From CAYFNK01 sp964393215 (GTDB lineage: Archaea > Nanobdellota > Nanobdellia > SCGC-AAA011-G17 > PNOQ01): a DNA stretch of 64,000 nt. The stretch is from contig CAYMSW010000001.1 in assembly GCA_964393215.1 (NCBI GenBank), positions 8,095 through 72,094 on the forward strand, written 5' to 3'. Within the stretch, counting starts at the first letter, position 1. Every line of letters begins with the position of its first letter. A model generated the notes under the pieces. It saw nothing but the letters and a program-made list of their open reading frames with translations, was not told where the DNA came from and searched no databases. The position numbers were made by a program, and so were the translations under genes. Positions 31,330 to 40,352 of the stretch are shown one piece after another.

Positions 31330-33042
31330 CTATTCTTTCATCAATTTATGCAAATACTTATAGTGCTTATCTTTCAATTTCTTTGCATATCCAGAATCTT
31401 TCAAAACTCTTTGTATAATCAAAGAAACCTTTTCACCGCCCAAAATGTGCGGAAGAATTACATAATCGGCACCTTTCTCATACAATTTATCTGCTTCATG
31501 AACGTGCTGAGCAGTCAACAAAACTTTAATTTTTGGATTAATCTTCTTCACATAATCTAACAAGAATAAAGTATCTTCTTCATCAGGAACAGTAGATATT
31601 ATGACCTTAACCTTTCTGAGATTTAACTTTTCCAAAACTTCAGTATTATTAATATCACCATAAATACAAGACTCTCCTCTTGATATCATATGTTTTATTA
31701 TATCTGGATTGTTATCAACAACAATAGTGCTTCTCCTCATTCTCCTCAAAGTGTCATAGAAAATAGAACCCATCCTATGTTTACCAATTAAAACAACTGT
31801 TTTGGCATGACTCTTTGCGAGGTATTCCATTTTTCTATGCTTTAATTGAACCTTTTCAAAAAAAGTTAAAATTGGAGAAAAGATTCTATAAAAAACATTT
31901 TTGAACTCTAACAAATAAGAAGTCAAACCCATAGTAACAATAGTCAAGAATATAATTATTGTAAACAACTCAGTGGAAATAAGTCCGAAAACAAAAGGCA
32001 AGGTTACCAAAATCAAAGAGAATTCACTAGTTTGACCCATACTCAATCCAGTCAAGAAAGAAGTTCTCTTTTCATATCCAAATAAGTTTACAACTAAGAA
32101 TATAATTATTGGCTTTACAAATATTATAATCAAGAACAAAATTCCAAGAATCTTCCAATTCTGTGCAAATGAGAAAGGAGCAAGTTGCATACCTATTGCA
32201 ACAAAGAATATTGTTGAAAAGAAGCTCTTCAACGGATTTACCTTACCAATTATATCCATGTAATAAGGAAGATTAGATAGAGCAATACCGCCCAAGAAAG
32301 CACCAATGGCTATTGAAAAGTCAAGTAAATGAGCAACAATCGCAAACAAGAACAGGACAGTCAACGAAGACAAGAATAATAATTCCTTAGTTCTTGCTGC
32401 AAAACCAAAAATCCAAGGGAAAATAAACCTACCTGCCAAGAAAGCAATTACAAATAGAAGCAATCCTTTAGCCATCGCAATAGCAATAGTGGATAACTCA
32501 AAGTTTCCAAAGTTACTCAACATAGCCATTGCCAGAATTACAACAATATCTTGAACAATCAATATTCCCAAGGCAATTTTACCGTGCAAAGTATCTAACT
32601 CATTCTTATCAGACAACAGCTTAATTACAATCATAGTACTGCTAAATGCTAAGAATAAACCAACAATCAGAGATTCAAAGTATGAGAAACCTAGCCAAGA
32701 TGCAGTATAGAATCCTACAAAATAAACAGCAAGAACCTGTATCAAACCGCCAACGCTTGCGACAGCACCAACATGTTTAAGCTTTGACAGATTAATTTCC
32801 AACCCAACTACGAACAATAAAAACGCAATACCAAATTCAGATATAGCTCTAATCAACTCTTGATCTTCAATCAAACCAAAACCAATCGGACCCAAAATTA
32901 GACCAGTAACAATATATGCTGGAATAAGTGGTTGCTTCAACAATCTAGCAAAATAAGCGATAATTGTGGCAAGAATTATCAAGAGTCCAATATCAACAAG
33001 AATGTTCTGGTTCAATATCGAAAAGATCTGCGAAAACTCCAT
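31330..33042 (-). CDS. CPA2-family cation:proton antiporter with TrkA-N domain (KefB-like)
   Basis: A 570-residue Na+/K+:H+ antiporter. About 12-13 membrane helices span residues 10-380, with family motifs PLIPAYIVTGLILGPIGFG, FLLFVVGLEINL and FSSTMIVIKLLSD. The cytoplasmic TrkA-N/RCK Rossmann domain (about 410-530) begins VVLIGKHRMGSIFYD and continues with VVDNNPDIIKH, suggesting regulation by NAD(H) or another nucleotide. ATG 33042 has a GAGGTGA site; the GTG two codons upstream is the alternative. Confidence 0.93.
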   Translation of the reverse strand: MEFSQIFSILNQNILVDIGLLIILATIIAYFARLLKQPLIPAYIVTGLILGPIGFGLIEDQELIRAISEFGIAFLLFVVGLEINLSKLKHVGAVASVGGLIQVLAVYFVGFYTASWLGFSYFESLIVGLFLAFSSTMIVIKLLSDKNELDTLHGKIALGILIVQDIVVILAMAMLSNFGNFELSTIAIAMAKGLLLFVIAFLAGRFIFPWIFGFAARTKELLFLSSLTVLFLFAIVAHLLDFSIAIGAFLGGIALSNLPYYMDIIGKVNPLKSFFSTIFFVAIGMQLAPFSFAQNWKILGILFLIIIFVKPIIIFLVVNLFGYEKRTSFLTGLSMGQTSEFSLILVTLPFVFGLISTELFTIIIFLTIVTMGLTSYLLEFKNVFYRIFSPILTFFEKVQLKHRKMEYLAKSHAKTVVLIGKHRMGSIFYDTLRRMRRSTIVVDNNPDIIKHMISRGESCIYGDINNTEVLEKLNLRKVKVIISTVPDEEDTLFLLDYVKKINPKIKVLLTAQHVHEADKLYEKGADYVILPHILGGEKVSLIIQRVLKDSGYAKKLKDKHYKYLHKLMKE

Positions 33043-33128
33043 AGTCACCTCTACATCATTTTTAAATTATTTGTTATTTAAAGGTTTCTTTGAGATAGAT
33101 TATTAAATTCAGACAACCAAACAAAAAT

Positions 33129-33440
33129 ATGAAATCATTCAACGAAAAATGCTATGAATTACTTAAGAAAGTTCCCAAAGGAAAAATAACAACTTACAAA
33201 GAAATAGCAAATGCATTGAACACAAAAGCCTACAGGGCAGTTGGGAATGCAATGAACAAAAACCCATATGCACCAGAAGTTCCATGTCACAGAGTTATCA
33301 ACGCAAATGGTTCTTTAGGAGGATTCGCATCGGGATTAAAAAATAAAATAAAAATTCTAAAAGAAGAAGGTGTAGAAATAAAAGAAAATAAGATAAATCT
33401 AGACAAATATCTTTACAAGTTTACTTCTTCCCCAAAGTAA
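33129..33440 (+). CDS. ogt: O6-alkylguanine-DNA alkyltransferase, catalytic domain only
   Basis: A suicide DNA repair protein. The 103 residues hold the DNA-binding helix region (GKITTYKEIANAL, RAVGNAMNKNP) and active-site PCHRVI, with the reactive Cys present rather than the Trp of ATL proteins, then LGGFASGLKNKI. The N-terminal domain of full-length Ogt/MGMT is absent, as in other minimal forms. Its 3' end overlaps convergent alba by 20 bp. Confidence 0.9.
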   Translation: MKSFNEKCYELLKKVPKGKITTYKEIANALNTKAYRAVGNAMNKNPYAPEVPCHRVINANGSLGGFASGLKNKIKILKEEGVEIKENKINLDKYLYKFTSSPK

Positions 33441-33756
33441 TCTCAATAGTTGATACTCTAACTTGTTTTCCCTCTTTGTTCTTGAACTCTTCACTGCCTA
33501 TATCAATCTTACTAATCTCACAAGTGTTCTCTAAAAATCTCCTAGTAGCTACTTCAGCGACATCTACAGCCCTAGAAATAAACTTTCCTCTTGCCTTAAC
33601 AACAATTTCATTGGCATTCTGGGTCGTAAACTGCATAACAACACCCGTAACATAGTTCATAAACGGCTTACCGCCAATAAAAACCACATTATCATCGCTG
33701 TTACGTTTTTGTACTTCTCGCCTTGCATCTGGTTGCTGAGTCGTGTCTTCTGCCAT
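33421..33756 (-). CDS. alba: Alba-family chromatin/RNA-binding protein
   Basis: Dimeric nucleic-acid-binding protein. The Alba core covers residues ~25-111: NVVFIGGKPFMNYV, EIVVKARGKFISRAVDVAEV and the C-terminal VRVSTIEITLGKK. The N-terminal 24 residues are a polar extension. ATG 33756 is 8 nt after a GGAGG site, while the ATG two codons upstream is too close to it. Immediately follows eS17. Confidence 0.93.
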   Translation of the reverse strand: MAEDTTQQPDARREVQKRNSDDNVVFIGGKPFMNYVTGVVMQFTTQNANEIVVKARGKFISRAVDVAEVATRRFLENTCEISKIDIGSEEFKNKEGKQVRVSTIEITLGKK

Positions 33757-33780
33757 ATTCATTACCTCCGTAAAAAATGA

Positions 33781-33972
33781 TTATGATTTCTGTTGCCTTG
33801 CCAGTCTAGTCATATATCCGGCTATAATATTCCTTAGTTTCTTAGATCTAACTTCTACCAACTCTTCAACTACTTTCTTATTATCTGAGAAATTACTCTT
33901 AAATTTATCTGGATTATCTCTAAATAGCTTCAGAGTTACCCTTTTGATCATTGTAGTCTTGATTCTTCCCAT
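33781..33972 (-). CDS. rps17e: Ribosomal protein eS17
   Basis: Small-subunit protein of Archaea and Eukarya. The 63-residue sequence MGRIKTTMIKRVTLKLFRD and DNKKVVEEL is diagnostic. It sits 33 bp downstream of the primase start region in the opposite reading order, upstream of alba. Full length for archaeal eS17. Confidence 0.95.
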   Translation of the reverse strand: MGRIKTTMIKRVTLKLFRDNPDKFKSNFSDNKKVVEELVEVRSKKLRNIIAGYMTRLARQQKS

Positions 33973-34004
33973 GCCATAGGCTTACGAGAGGCTATTTATA
34001 AAAG

Positions 34005-35234
34005 TTACTTTTTACGGCGTTTATACATGAAAATTGCGTAATTTGCGGGATTTTTGAACTTCTTCATAATGTGTTCTGGGTCAGGAATGCCCAAATCATC
34101 ATAATAACCACTATTATCATAGTTTGGAGGAAGTATTTTCTCTCTCTGCCTTTTATGCCAGTTTAATTGAGACAATATATAACCTTCTTTCAAAGGTTCG
34201 GGATTTTGATCATTCCACTTTCTAACTAATTTTTCAATATCTTCAAAACCCCAACCAACAGTTTTCAAAAAATTCAATAAAATGAACAAAAATCTCTTTT
34301 TTCCATCTTCTAAACCTTCTAAACCTTTTTTTATGCTTTCGGGGAAGAATTCCTCAGGAACTTTATCAGTAAATTCCTCATATTTTTTTGCCGCACCAGT
34401 AGTTTCCAAATGCTCTTCTCTCCTAACTTCTCTCTCTTTTTTTCGATAATGCCAATCAAAGGCCTGCATCATAAGATTAGTTGCATCTTTCTCAATTATT
34501 TTATCTCTATTTTCCAAAAATTCAACATCAAATTTTACTGTTTCTGGATTGGCCAAACTTTTATCAAAACCCAATATATTTTCTGGCTTTATTGGCAAGC
34601 TAACTAAACCACTCTTTTCATGCATAGAATAGGGAGCCCTATACATATGTCTGCTAGATATCAAAACAGTATCAATCTTTAGAGCTTCATCAACCCTCTC
34701 CTCAAATTTCTCAATCAAATGTTTCTTTATTATGCTAATTAAATACTCAGTTATTATTTTAGGTCCATCAGGAAACTGATCTTTTATCAAAATATCATTG
34801 ACTTCAACAGGAAATGCTTCAAAAGGAACAACAATATGGAAACCTTTGTTTCCGGAATACTTCACAAATATGCTTTTTACATCATTAAATTTCAAAGCCT
34901 CAACAAGAAAGTGTGAAACTACCTTTGAATCTTCTAAATCAGGACTATCAACATCAAGAACAAGATCCCAGCCAGCCCTCAAATTATCTAACTTCTTCTT
35001 AGGCATTCCCGGTTCCAAAGACAAAGGATCAGACCATCTTTCCTCGGAAATATGAAACGAAGTGCCACCATCTTTGGCAAAATCCAACACCTCTCCATCA
35101 TATTGAATTATATTTGGCCGTCTAGCGAACCTATCTAAACCCAATTGCACGCCAACCTCTCTATCTTTACAGTTCGCTGCAATTCCTCTTTGCACATCCA
35201 ATCTAGAGTAATACTTCAAAAAATTTACTTCCAT
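34005..35234 (-). CDS. priS: Archaeo-eukaryotic DNA primase catalytic subunit with C-terminal extension
   Basis: Makes primers for DNA replication. With start ATG 35234 (MEVNFLKYYSR) it has 409 residues. Catalytic motifs: WDLVLDVDS with the metal-binding Asp-x-Asp (about 90-97), KYSGNKGFHIVVPFEAF (SGxxGxH nucleotide-binding motif), and SRHMYRAPYSMHEKSG. Residues ~290-390 form an extra helical region (FLFILLNFLKTVGWGFEDIEKLV, WNDQNPE) resembling PriL/PriX C-terminal helical domains, without the four Fe-S cysteines. It may be a single-chain primase as proposed for Nanoarchaeum; that is an inference. Start further upstream (35285) would overlap prefoldin. Confidence 0.85.
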   Translation of the reverse strand: MEVNFLKYYSRLDVQRGIAANCKDREVGVQLGLDRFARRPNIIQYDGEVLDFAKDGGTSFHISEERWSDPLSLEPGMPKKKLDNLRAGWDLVLDVDSPDLEDSKVVSHFLVEALKFNDVKSIFVKYSGNKGFHIVVPFEAFPVEVNDILIKDQFPDGPKIITEYLISIIKKHLIEKFEERVDEALKIDTVLISSRHMYRAPYSMHEKSGLVSLPIKPENILGFDKSLANPETVKFDVEFLENRDKIIEKDATNLMMQAFDWHYRKKEREVRREEHLETTGAAKKYEEFTDKVPEEFFPESIKKGLEGLEDGKKRFLFILLNFLKTVGWGFEDIEKLVRKWNDQNPEPLKEGYILSQLNWHKRQREKILPPNYDNSGYYDDLGIPDPEHIMKKFKNPANYAIFMYKRRKK

Positions 35235-35271
35235 AAAAAAAGGAAACGCCCTATGTCTTAAATATATTTGG

Positions 35272-35649
35272 TTACTGAGAAACAAGCTGGGATTCTATCT
35301 TTTGGACTTCAGAATTCATCTCAACAGAGATTTTCTTCAACTCAGTTATCTGATTACCAATAATATTAACTGCGGATTTGAAATCTTTTTTAACAAGAAT
35401 ACCTGCACCAACATTCATTAGAACATCTTTTGGTTTCTTTATCTCAGACTCTAAAAAAACTCCGCTTCCAAATGGAACAAAAGATTTTTTATCATCCATA
35501 TCTTCCAAACCGCCAAGGCCTTCTTTTAATCCTTCTAATTCAACTATTTGTTGAGATATTGCATCAATTTGACTCTTAAGATTGTTCAAATTATGACTCA
35601 TGAGCTGCATTTCAAGAGCTTGCAACTGCTCTTTATCTAATCCTTTCAT
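35272..35649 (-). CDS. pfdA: Prefoldin alpha subunit
   Basis: Co-chaperone subunit that passes unfolded proteins to the thermosome. A 125-residue protein with N- and C-terminal coiled-coil helices and a central beta hairpin (FVPFGSGVFLESEIKKPKDVL and VGAGILVKKDF), the alpha-class pattern. Overlaps the eL14 gene by 4 nt, so it belongs to the ribosomal operon tail. Confidence 0.92.
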   Translation of the reverse strand: MKGLDKEQLQALEMQLMSHNLNNLKSQIDAISQQIVELEGLKEGLGGLEDMDDKKSFVPFGSGVFLESEIKKPKDVLMNVGAGILVKKDFKSAVNIIGNQITELKKISVEMNSEVQKIESQLVSQ

Positions 35650-35945
35650 TTTTTCTTTTTCTCTTTAGTTTCAACTTTCTTCTTAGGCGGGCTTCTCTTA
35701 ACTTTCTTTTTCTCAACAACTTTCATTTTAGAAGTAGCCATAGCTTTACGAACATCTGTTGTAGTCGCACCTTTTTTTATTTTAAGAACATCCTTCAATG
35801 GTTCCAAATGTTTAACATTACATTTCTTTCTTCTAACATTCCCATCTATTAGAACAAAACCATCTTTCATAACATCAACAACTACTGCAGTCTGTCCAGC
35901 ATCCCTTCCAGCAATTTTGACACAAACTCTTCCAACTTCAAACAT
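35646..35945 (-). CDS. rpl14e: Ribosomal protein eL14
   Basis: Large-subunit protein with an N-terminal KOW/SH3 domain (MFEVGRVCVKIAGRDAGQTAVV, VLIDG-NVRRKKCNVKHLEPL). Residues ~75-99 are a Lys-rich tail (KKKVKRSPPKKKVETKEKKKK is the end region). ATG 35945 starts one base after the eL34 stop; an in-frame TTG three codons upstream is less likely. Confidence 0.93.
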   Translation of the reverse strand: MFEVGRVCVKIAGRDAGQTAVVVDVMKDGFVLIDGNVRRKKCNVKHLEPLKDVLKIKKGATTTDVRKAMATSKMKVVEKKKVKRSPPKKKVETKEKKKK

Positions 35946-35946
35946 T

Positions 35947-36210
35947 TTACTCAATTTGCTCCTTTATCTTTTTCCTACTACAAGCAGAACACAATACTCC
36001 ACCATACGGCCTAGAAGGTCTTTTCTTTGTTTTTGACAAGCTCTTAAACTTTGATTGTATTAATTTTGGAATTCCTTGCAAAGGTTTCTTACAAGAGCTA
36101 CACTTCCTTATGCTCAAACTTCTTTTTTTATAATGAACGACATTCTTCCCACTAGGTGTTTTCACAAACACTCTTCTTAACGTTCTTGATTTATGTTTTC
36201 CTGCTGGCAT
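35947..36210 (-). CDS. rpl34e: Ribosomal protein eL34
   Basis: An 87-residue zinc-ribbon large-subunit protein: MPAGKHKSRTLRRVFVKTPSG, CSSCKKPL and LCSACSRKKI give the two CxxC pairs. It directly follows the DUF106 gene by one base. Confidence 0.95.
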   Translation of the reverse strand: MPAGKHKSRTLRRVFVKTPSGKNVVHYKKRSLSIRKCSSCKKPLQGIPKLIQSKFKSLSKTKKRPSRPYGGVLCSACSRKKIKEQIE

Positions 36211-36211
36211 T

Positions 36212-36652
36212 TTAGTGTACCTTCATAAATTTTCTCAATGCTATGCTGAAGATTATGGAAAATATAATATATATCCATAACCAACTGTCTATCCATAGGA
36301 ATTTAACTACTTCCTCGGCATATACACTTCTCAACCATCCAAAGATGATTATAAGTGGAATAAAGGTGATAAGCATCGGTTTAAAAGAGTTTTTCATTTG
36401 AATCATTGACTTATCCATGGACTTTTTTTGTAGTTCCATGACTTTCTCAGGATTATCTTTAAACTCTTTCATCTCCTTTCTTATTTCTTTCATCTCTGCT
36501 TTAACAGACTTCATCAGATCTTGATCGGTCATAAACTTGTAAGCCAATGTAATCAGAAGAGTCAAAACAAAAGATATGAAAATTAATCCTCCAAGGGGGT
36601 CAGCTTCTATAGCCCATCCAAAAACACTATTGAAAAAATTGTCGAATACCAT
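36212..36652 (-). CDS. DUF106/EMC3-type membrane insertase (Ylp1-like)
   Basis: Archaeal member of the Oxa1/YidC superfamily, implicated in inserting membrane proteins. A 146-residue protein with helices near residues 20-40, 90-108 and 120-140, and a charged coiled coil between the first two (KSVKAEMKEIRKEMKEFKDN). The position just downstream of secY is the usual archaeal arrangement. Confidence 0.88.
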   Translation of the reverse strand: MVFDNFFNSVFGWAIEADPLGGLIFISFVLTLLITLAYKFMTDQDLMKSVKAEMKEIRKEMKEFKDNPEKVMELQKKSMDKSMIQMKNSFKPMLITFIPLIIIFGWLRSVYAEEVVKFLWIDSWLWIYIIFSIIFSIALRKFMKVH

Positions 36653-36684
36653 TCTTTAACTTTCAGCAATATTCTTTTTAAGCC

Positions 36685-38127
36685 TTACTCTCCCCCCATC
36701 ATTTTTCTCAAAGCAGGATTCATATCCATCATATGCTGTTGAGCAATATCTTCATATAACCTATAAATAATCATAACAGCTAACAAGATACCAGTTCCTC
36801 TAGACAACGCACCAGTAAGATCTGCAGTAGCTGCTAAAATACCAACTGCCGCACCACCCATAACCGTCAAAGGAGTAATGTATCTCTTCAAAACACTCTC
36901 TAAAACTCTTGGGTCTCTTCTAAAGCCAGGCATTTGCAATCCAGAAGATAATATTTGTTTAGCCTGTGACTTTGCATCCATTCCAGATGTTTGTACCCAG
37001 AAAATAGAGAACACAACTGCTCCAAGAACCATGAAAGACATGTAAGACAATGCTTGAAGTATAGGAGTAACTCCCCAAACTCCAGATCTCATCCCACTCA
37101 TTACATACTCAACTAAGTTAGGAGAGTATGTCCAATAAACTAAACCTGAAATAGGAACCTGTCCAGAAAACTGTCCAAATATATGTTGTGAAATCCAAGC
37201 CATAGCCCCGGTTTCACCAACTCTGTTCTGGAATAACCTTGCCCACAATTGAACGTTAGCCAACAAAGCAGCAACCAAAATAACTGGAATGTTAGATGTA
37301 TAAATAAATTTCAAAGGCCATCTCATTCCATGACCTCTAATTCTTCCAAAAGATAATGGAATCTCAACTTTCATAGCCTGAGCATAAACAGACATAACAA
37401 AAACAACAACGGTAAATAATATTGCAAAGAAAGGCATGGCTGCTCCCCAAATATCTGCATTCATCAAAGATCTAAAGAATACCCAAACTGCACCAACAGG
37501 TGGCAAACCAGAACCAAAAGCAAGTTTACCTGCAGTACTCAATGGAGAAAATGCTCTAATAAATATCTCTTGCGAAACTCCTGCCGCAATAAATAAACTA
37601 ACACCAGAACCAAAGCCCCATTTAGATACAACTTCGTCCATAAATAAAATTAAAAATCCACCAAGGACTAACTGAAAAGCTAAAACGAACTGCATTGTCC
37701 TATACAAAGAAGGAGCTAATGTTGCAAGTGGTGCCAAACCACCCATGAATACATAAATAAAAGCTTCAAATACTATGAAAAAGATTGCAAGTAATTTTTG
37801 CAAACCTTGGAAGTATTTCTTACCTTCTGCAGTTGTCAAATCAATATTTAATATACCTGATCCAGTCAAAAGCTGCAAAACAATAGATGCAGTAACAATT
37901 GGACCAATACCCAAAGACATAATGGAACCAAAGCTTGCTCCAAGAATAATGGATAACTGTTCAAATTGAGCTAAAGAGTTTTGACCCAAACCAAACAAAG
38001 GAATCATAGAAAGAATAAAGAATGAAAACAAAATTATTCCAGTCCACTTCAATTTTTCTTTAAAGGACAATCTTTGAGTTGGACCTCTAACTTCTGGCAG
38101 ATTGGCCATCAAGGTTTTTAGGAACAT
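36685..38127 (-). CDS. secY: Protein translocase channel SecY
   Basis: Pore subunit of the Sec translocon. A 480-residue protein with about ten membrane helices, including the plug-helix region (LTGSGILNIDLTTAEGKKYFQGLQKL), ASFGSIMSLGIGPIVTASI and the C-terminal MDMNPALRKMMGG. ATG 38127 overlaps uL15 by 10 bp; an in-frame ATG at 38109 (MANLPEVRGPTQ) is a possible alternative. Confidence 0.96.
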   Translation of the reverse strand: MFLKTLMANLPEVRGPTQRLSFKEKLKWTGIILFSFFILSMIPLFGLGQNSLAQFEQLSIILGASFGSIMSLGIGPIVTASIVLQLLTGSGILNIDLTTAEGKKYFQGLQKLLAIFFIVFEAFIYVFMGGLAPLATLAPSLYRTMQFVLAFQLVLGGFLILFMDEVVSKWGFGSGVSLFIAAGVSQEIFIRAFSPLSTAGKLAFGSGLPPVGAVWVFFRSLMNADIWGAAMPFFAILFTVVVFVMSVYAQAMKVEIPLSFGRIRGHGMRWPLKFIYTSNIPVILVAALLANVQLWARLFQNRVGETGAMAWISQHIFGQFSGQVPISGLVYWTYSPNLVEYVMSGMRSGVWGVTPILQALSYMSFMVLGAVVFSIFWVQTSGMDAKSQAKQILSSGLQMPGFRRDPRVLESVLKRYITPLTVMGGAAVGILAATADLTGALSRGTGILLAVMIIYRLYEDIAQQHMMDMNPALRKMMGGE

Positions 38128-38543
38128 ATTTCAGTTTCTCCACCCGCTTCCTTTATTTTCTCAATAGCAGTCTTTGAAAATGATTTACACTTTACTTTTA
38201 CTTTCTTTGTTAAATTTCCAGTACCTAAAACTTTATCGTATTTAGAAGCATCAAATATGAAAAATCCACCAACTTCTTTATCTAAATTATCATTAATATA
38301 TGCTAAATTCAAAACTTTATTCTTCTTACCAACTCTTCTCTGATTTTTGAAACCTTTCTTACCGAAATAAGCCAAACCAAATTCTTTCAATATAGTTGGT
38401 TTCTTCTGATCTGCTCTTTTACCAGTTCCAGCATTACCTCTTCCACCACGATTACCTGCTCCTCTATGTTTTTTCATAGAACCATAACCATGAGTGGTCT
38501 TTGCTCGCATTCTAGTTTTTTTCTTTCTCTTATTTACAGGCAT
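38118..38543 (-). CDS. rpl15: Ribosomal protein uL15
   Basis: A 141-residue large-subunit protein. The basic, Gly-rich N-terminus (HGYGSMKKHRGAGNRGGRGNAGTGKR) and C-terminal VKCKSFSKTAIEKIKEAGG are characteristic. One base downstream of uL30, with secY following. Confidence 0.95.
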   Translation of the reverse strand: MPVNKRKKKTRMRAKTTHGYGSMKKHRGAGNRGGRGNAGTGKRADQKKPTILKEFGLAYFGKKGFKNQRRVGKKNKVLNLAYINDNLDKEVGGFFIFDASKYDKVLGTGNLTKKVKVKCKSFSKTAIEKIKEAGGETEICS

Positions 38544-38544
38544 T

Positions 38545-39015
38545 TTATAACATCCTTTGTATCAAATCATTAATTTTGTCTTTTCTATAACCTAAAGCAC
38601 CGCCAAGTGAAAATGGCTTCTTAGTTCCCTTAGGTGCATAGCCCTTTGTAGGAGGGTTTAATCTGAAAAATGGTTTCAAACCAGGAATATCTTTTATCTT
38701 AATTTTGCCATCAATTAATTCAGAAGATAATTCATCAAAGTTTTTCTTTACTTTTTCCTTAAGATAACTTTCTTCAACTAAAATATTACCAGGCAATCTT
38801 CCTCTCTTCTCAATTAAAAGAGAAAGTGTTTCCTTATCTATCTCTCCCCAAGTAGAATGATCTTTTATTACCTTAATCATGCCTTTAACATCATCAGTTG
38901 AATCTAAAACTGCACAAGTATTCTTTTTATGCAAGTTCAATAGTTTGAAAGTATTCTTTACCTTTCTAACTAACCCTTGTTGTCCAGCAATCCTAATTAT
39001 AGCTACTTTAGTCAT
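38545..39015 (-). CDS. rpl30: Ribosomal protein uL30
   Basis: A 156-residue archaeal-type uL30 with the long C-terminal extension. VAIIRIAGQQGLVRKVKNTFKLL is the start region, and PFFRLNPPTKGY with KPFSLGGALGYR is the archaeal/eukaryotic tail. Overlaps uS5 by 8 nt. Confidence 0.95.
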   Translation of the reverse strand: MTKVAIIRIAGQQGLVRKVKNTFKLLNLHKKNTCAVLDSTDDVKGMIKVIKDHSTWGEIDKETLSLLIEKRGRLPGNILVEESYLKEKVKKNFDELSSELIDGKIKIKDIPGLKPFFRLNPPTKGYAPKGTKKPFSLGGALGYRKDKINDLIQRML

Positions 39016-39775
39016 CCTTTCCTTCCGTCAAACCAGATATCTTATGATACTCTGGTCTTATTTTCATAGAGTTTAATTTTTTGAAAGCATCCATGCATGC
39101 ACTAACTAAATTCAATTGTGTCTTTGTTTGCCCATACGTTTTTGAATATACATCTTTTATACCTGCAAACTTCAATATTTTTTGTATCTCTTTATGTGCA
39201 GTCAACTTAGTTCCTTTTGGTGCAGGAATAAGACTAATCTTTACACTTCCACATTTTCCAAGTGCATTAATTGGAATGGAATGATTTTCCCCACATGCAC
39301 AAGACCATGAACCGCAACCTCTTCTAATCTTCATAATACTCAACTTTGCATTTCTAATTGCTTTTTCTCTGGCTGGAACAGTTTCCTTTGCTTTTCCTCT
39401 TCCAAGACCAACATAACCGTTTTTGTTACCAACAATAGCAATTGTAGAGAATTTTGGTTTATTACCTTCACTAGTTTTCTTCTGAGTTTGTTTCCAAATA
39501 CTCCTCTTACCTCCGCCAAACTTACCTTTAGATTGGCCTACAGTAACTAAATCATATTCCAACTCGGGCAAAAGAACATCAACAATTTCTTGCTCAAGTA
39601 TTTTCAAACCATTATCAAGTATTTCATCAATATTTTTTATCTCTCCGGCTTTTACCTTTTTTCCTAATTCAGTTTTAGGAATCCAATTTGAAATAGCCTC
39701 TTCCTTTCTAGATAATTCGGATTCCCTTCTGGAAACTGCATCAGGTCTTTTCCTATTGTTTCTTTTCCTTTCCAT
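39008..39775 (-). CDS. rps5: Ribosomal protein uS5
   Basis: Small-subunit protein at the mRNA entry site, 255 residues. The N-terminal ~30 residues are a basic extension (KRNNRKRPDAVSRRESEL). The double-stranded RNA-binding core shows IVGNKNGYVGLGRGKAKE and CGCGENHSIP-like Cys-rich turn (GCGSWSCACGENHS). Overlaps uL18 by 23 bp at its 5' end. Confidence 0.95.
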   Translation of the reverse strand: MERKRNNRKRPDAVSRRESELSRKEEAISNWIPKTELGKKVKAGEIKNIDEILDNGLKILEQEIVDVLLPELEYDLVTVGQSKGKFGGGKRSIWKQTQKKTSEGNKPKFSTIAIVGNKNGYVGLGRGKAKETVPAREKAIRNAKLSIMKIRRGCGSWSCACGENHSIPINALGKCGSVKISLIPAPKGTKLTAHKEIQKILKFAGIKDVYSKTYGQTKTQLNLVSACMDAFKKLNSMKIRPEYHKISGLTEGKDD

Positions 39776-40352
39776 TTGAACTTAATTTACTCCTTACTTC
39801 TTCAAAATTTTTAGGTAAATCCTCGGGATTCAACCCTTCTTTTAAATATTTTGAAAATTGTCTTTTGTGCTTCTCCTCATCAGATTTCTTCAATTCAGAA
39901 GAATAATTCGAGATTAATTTCCCGTTTAAAACATCTTCCTTTGGAAATATATCTTCAGAGTGAGGAACATCTATTCCGGAATCAACTATGCCCTTAATTG
40001 CAGAAGGCAATCTTGTTCCTTTTGTTATTGAATGAAGGCCAATATCTATAACACCTTCAGTAATTTTTCCTTTGGCTTTTTGTCCAAAAAGTAATCCGGT
40101 TAAGTATGCTGCAGGAATTCCTCCAGTGGAACCTTTCCAACCCAATTTTTTAAGCCCTATAGAATCAACAGTAAGCAAAATTTTATCACCATTCTCCATA
40201 AATTCAACCGCCTGTATAGTGATCTTATTTGTAGAAGGTCTCAAGACTATCCTAGTCTTACCAGAAGATATGAATTTTATTCTCTTCTTGTAATCAGTCT
40301 TACCTTTTCTCTTTCTCTTAAACTGAGTTGTGTGTGTTTTACTTCTTGACAT
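39753..40352 (-). CDS. rpl18: Ribosomal protein uL18
   Basis: A 5S rRNA-binding protein, 199 residues from ATG 40352 (MSRSKTHTTQFKRKRKGKTD). Core motifs RIKFISSGKTRIVLRPS, AAYLTGLLFGQKAK and GLHSITKGTRLPSAIKG; the archaeal C-terminal tail is charged. An in-frame TTG two codons upstream is less likely. Confidence 0.95.
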   Translation of the reverse strand: MSRSKTHTTQFKRKRKGKTDYKKRIKFISSGKTRIVLRPSTNKITIQAVEFMENGDKILLTVDSIGLKKLGWKGSTGGIPAAYLTGLLFGQKAKGKITEGVIDIGLHSITKGTRLPSAIKGIVDSGIDVPHSEDIFPKEDVLNGKLISNYSSELKKSDEEKHKRQFSKYLKEGLNPEDLPKNFEEVRSKLSSNGKEKKQ

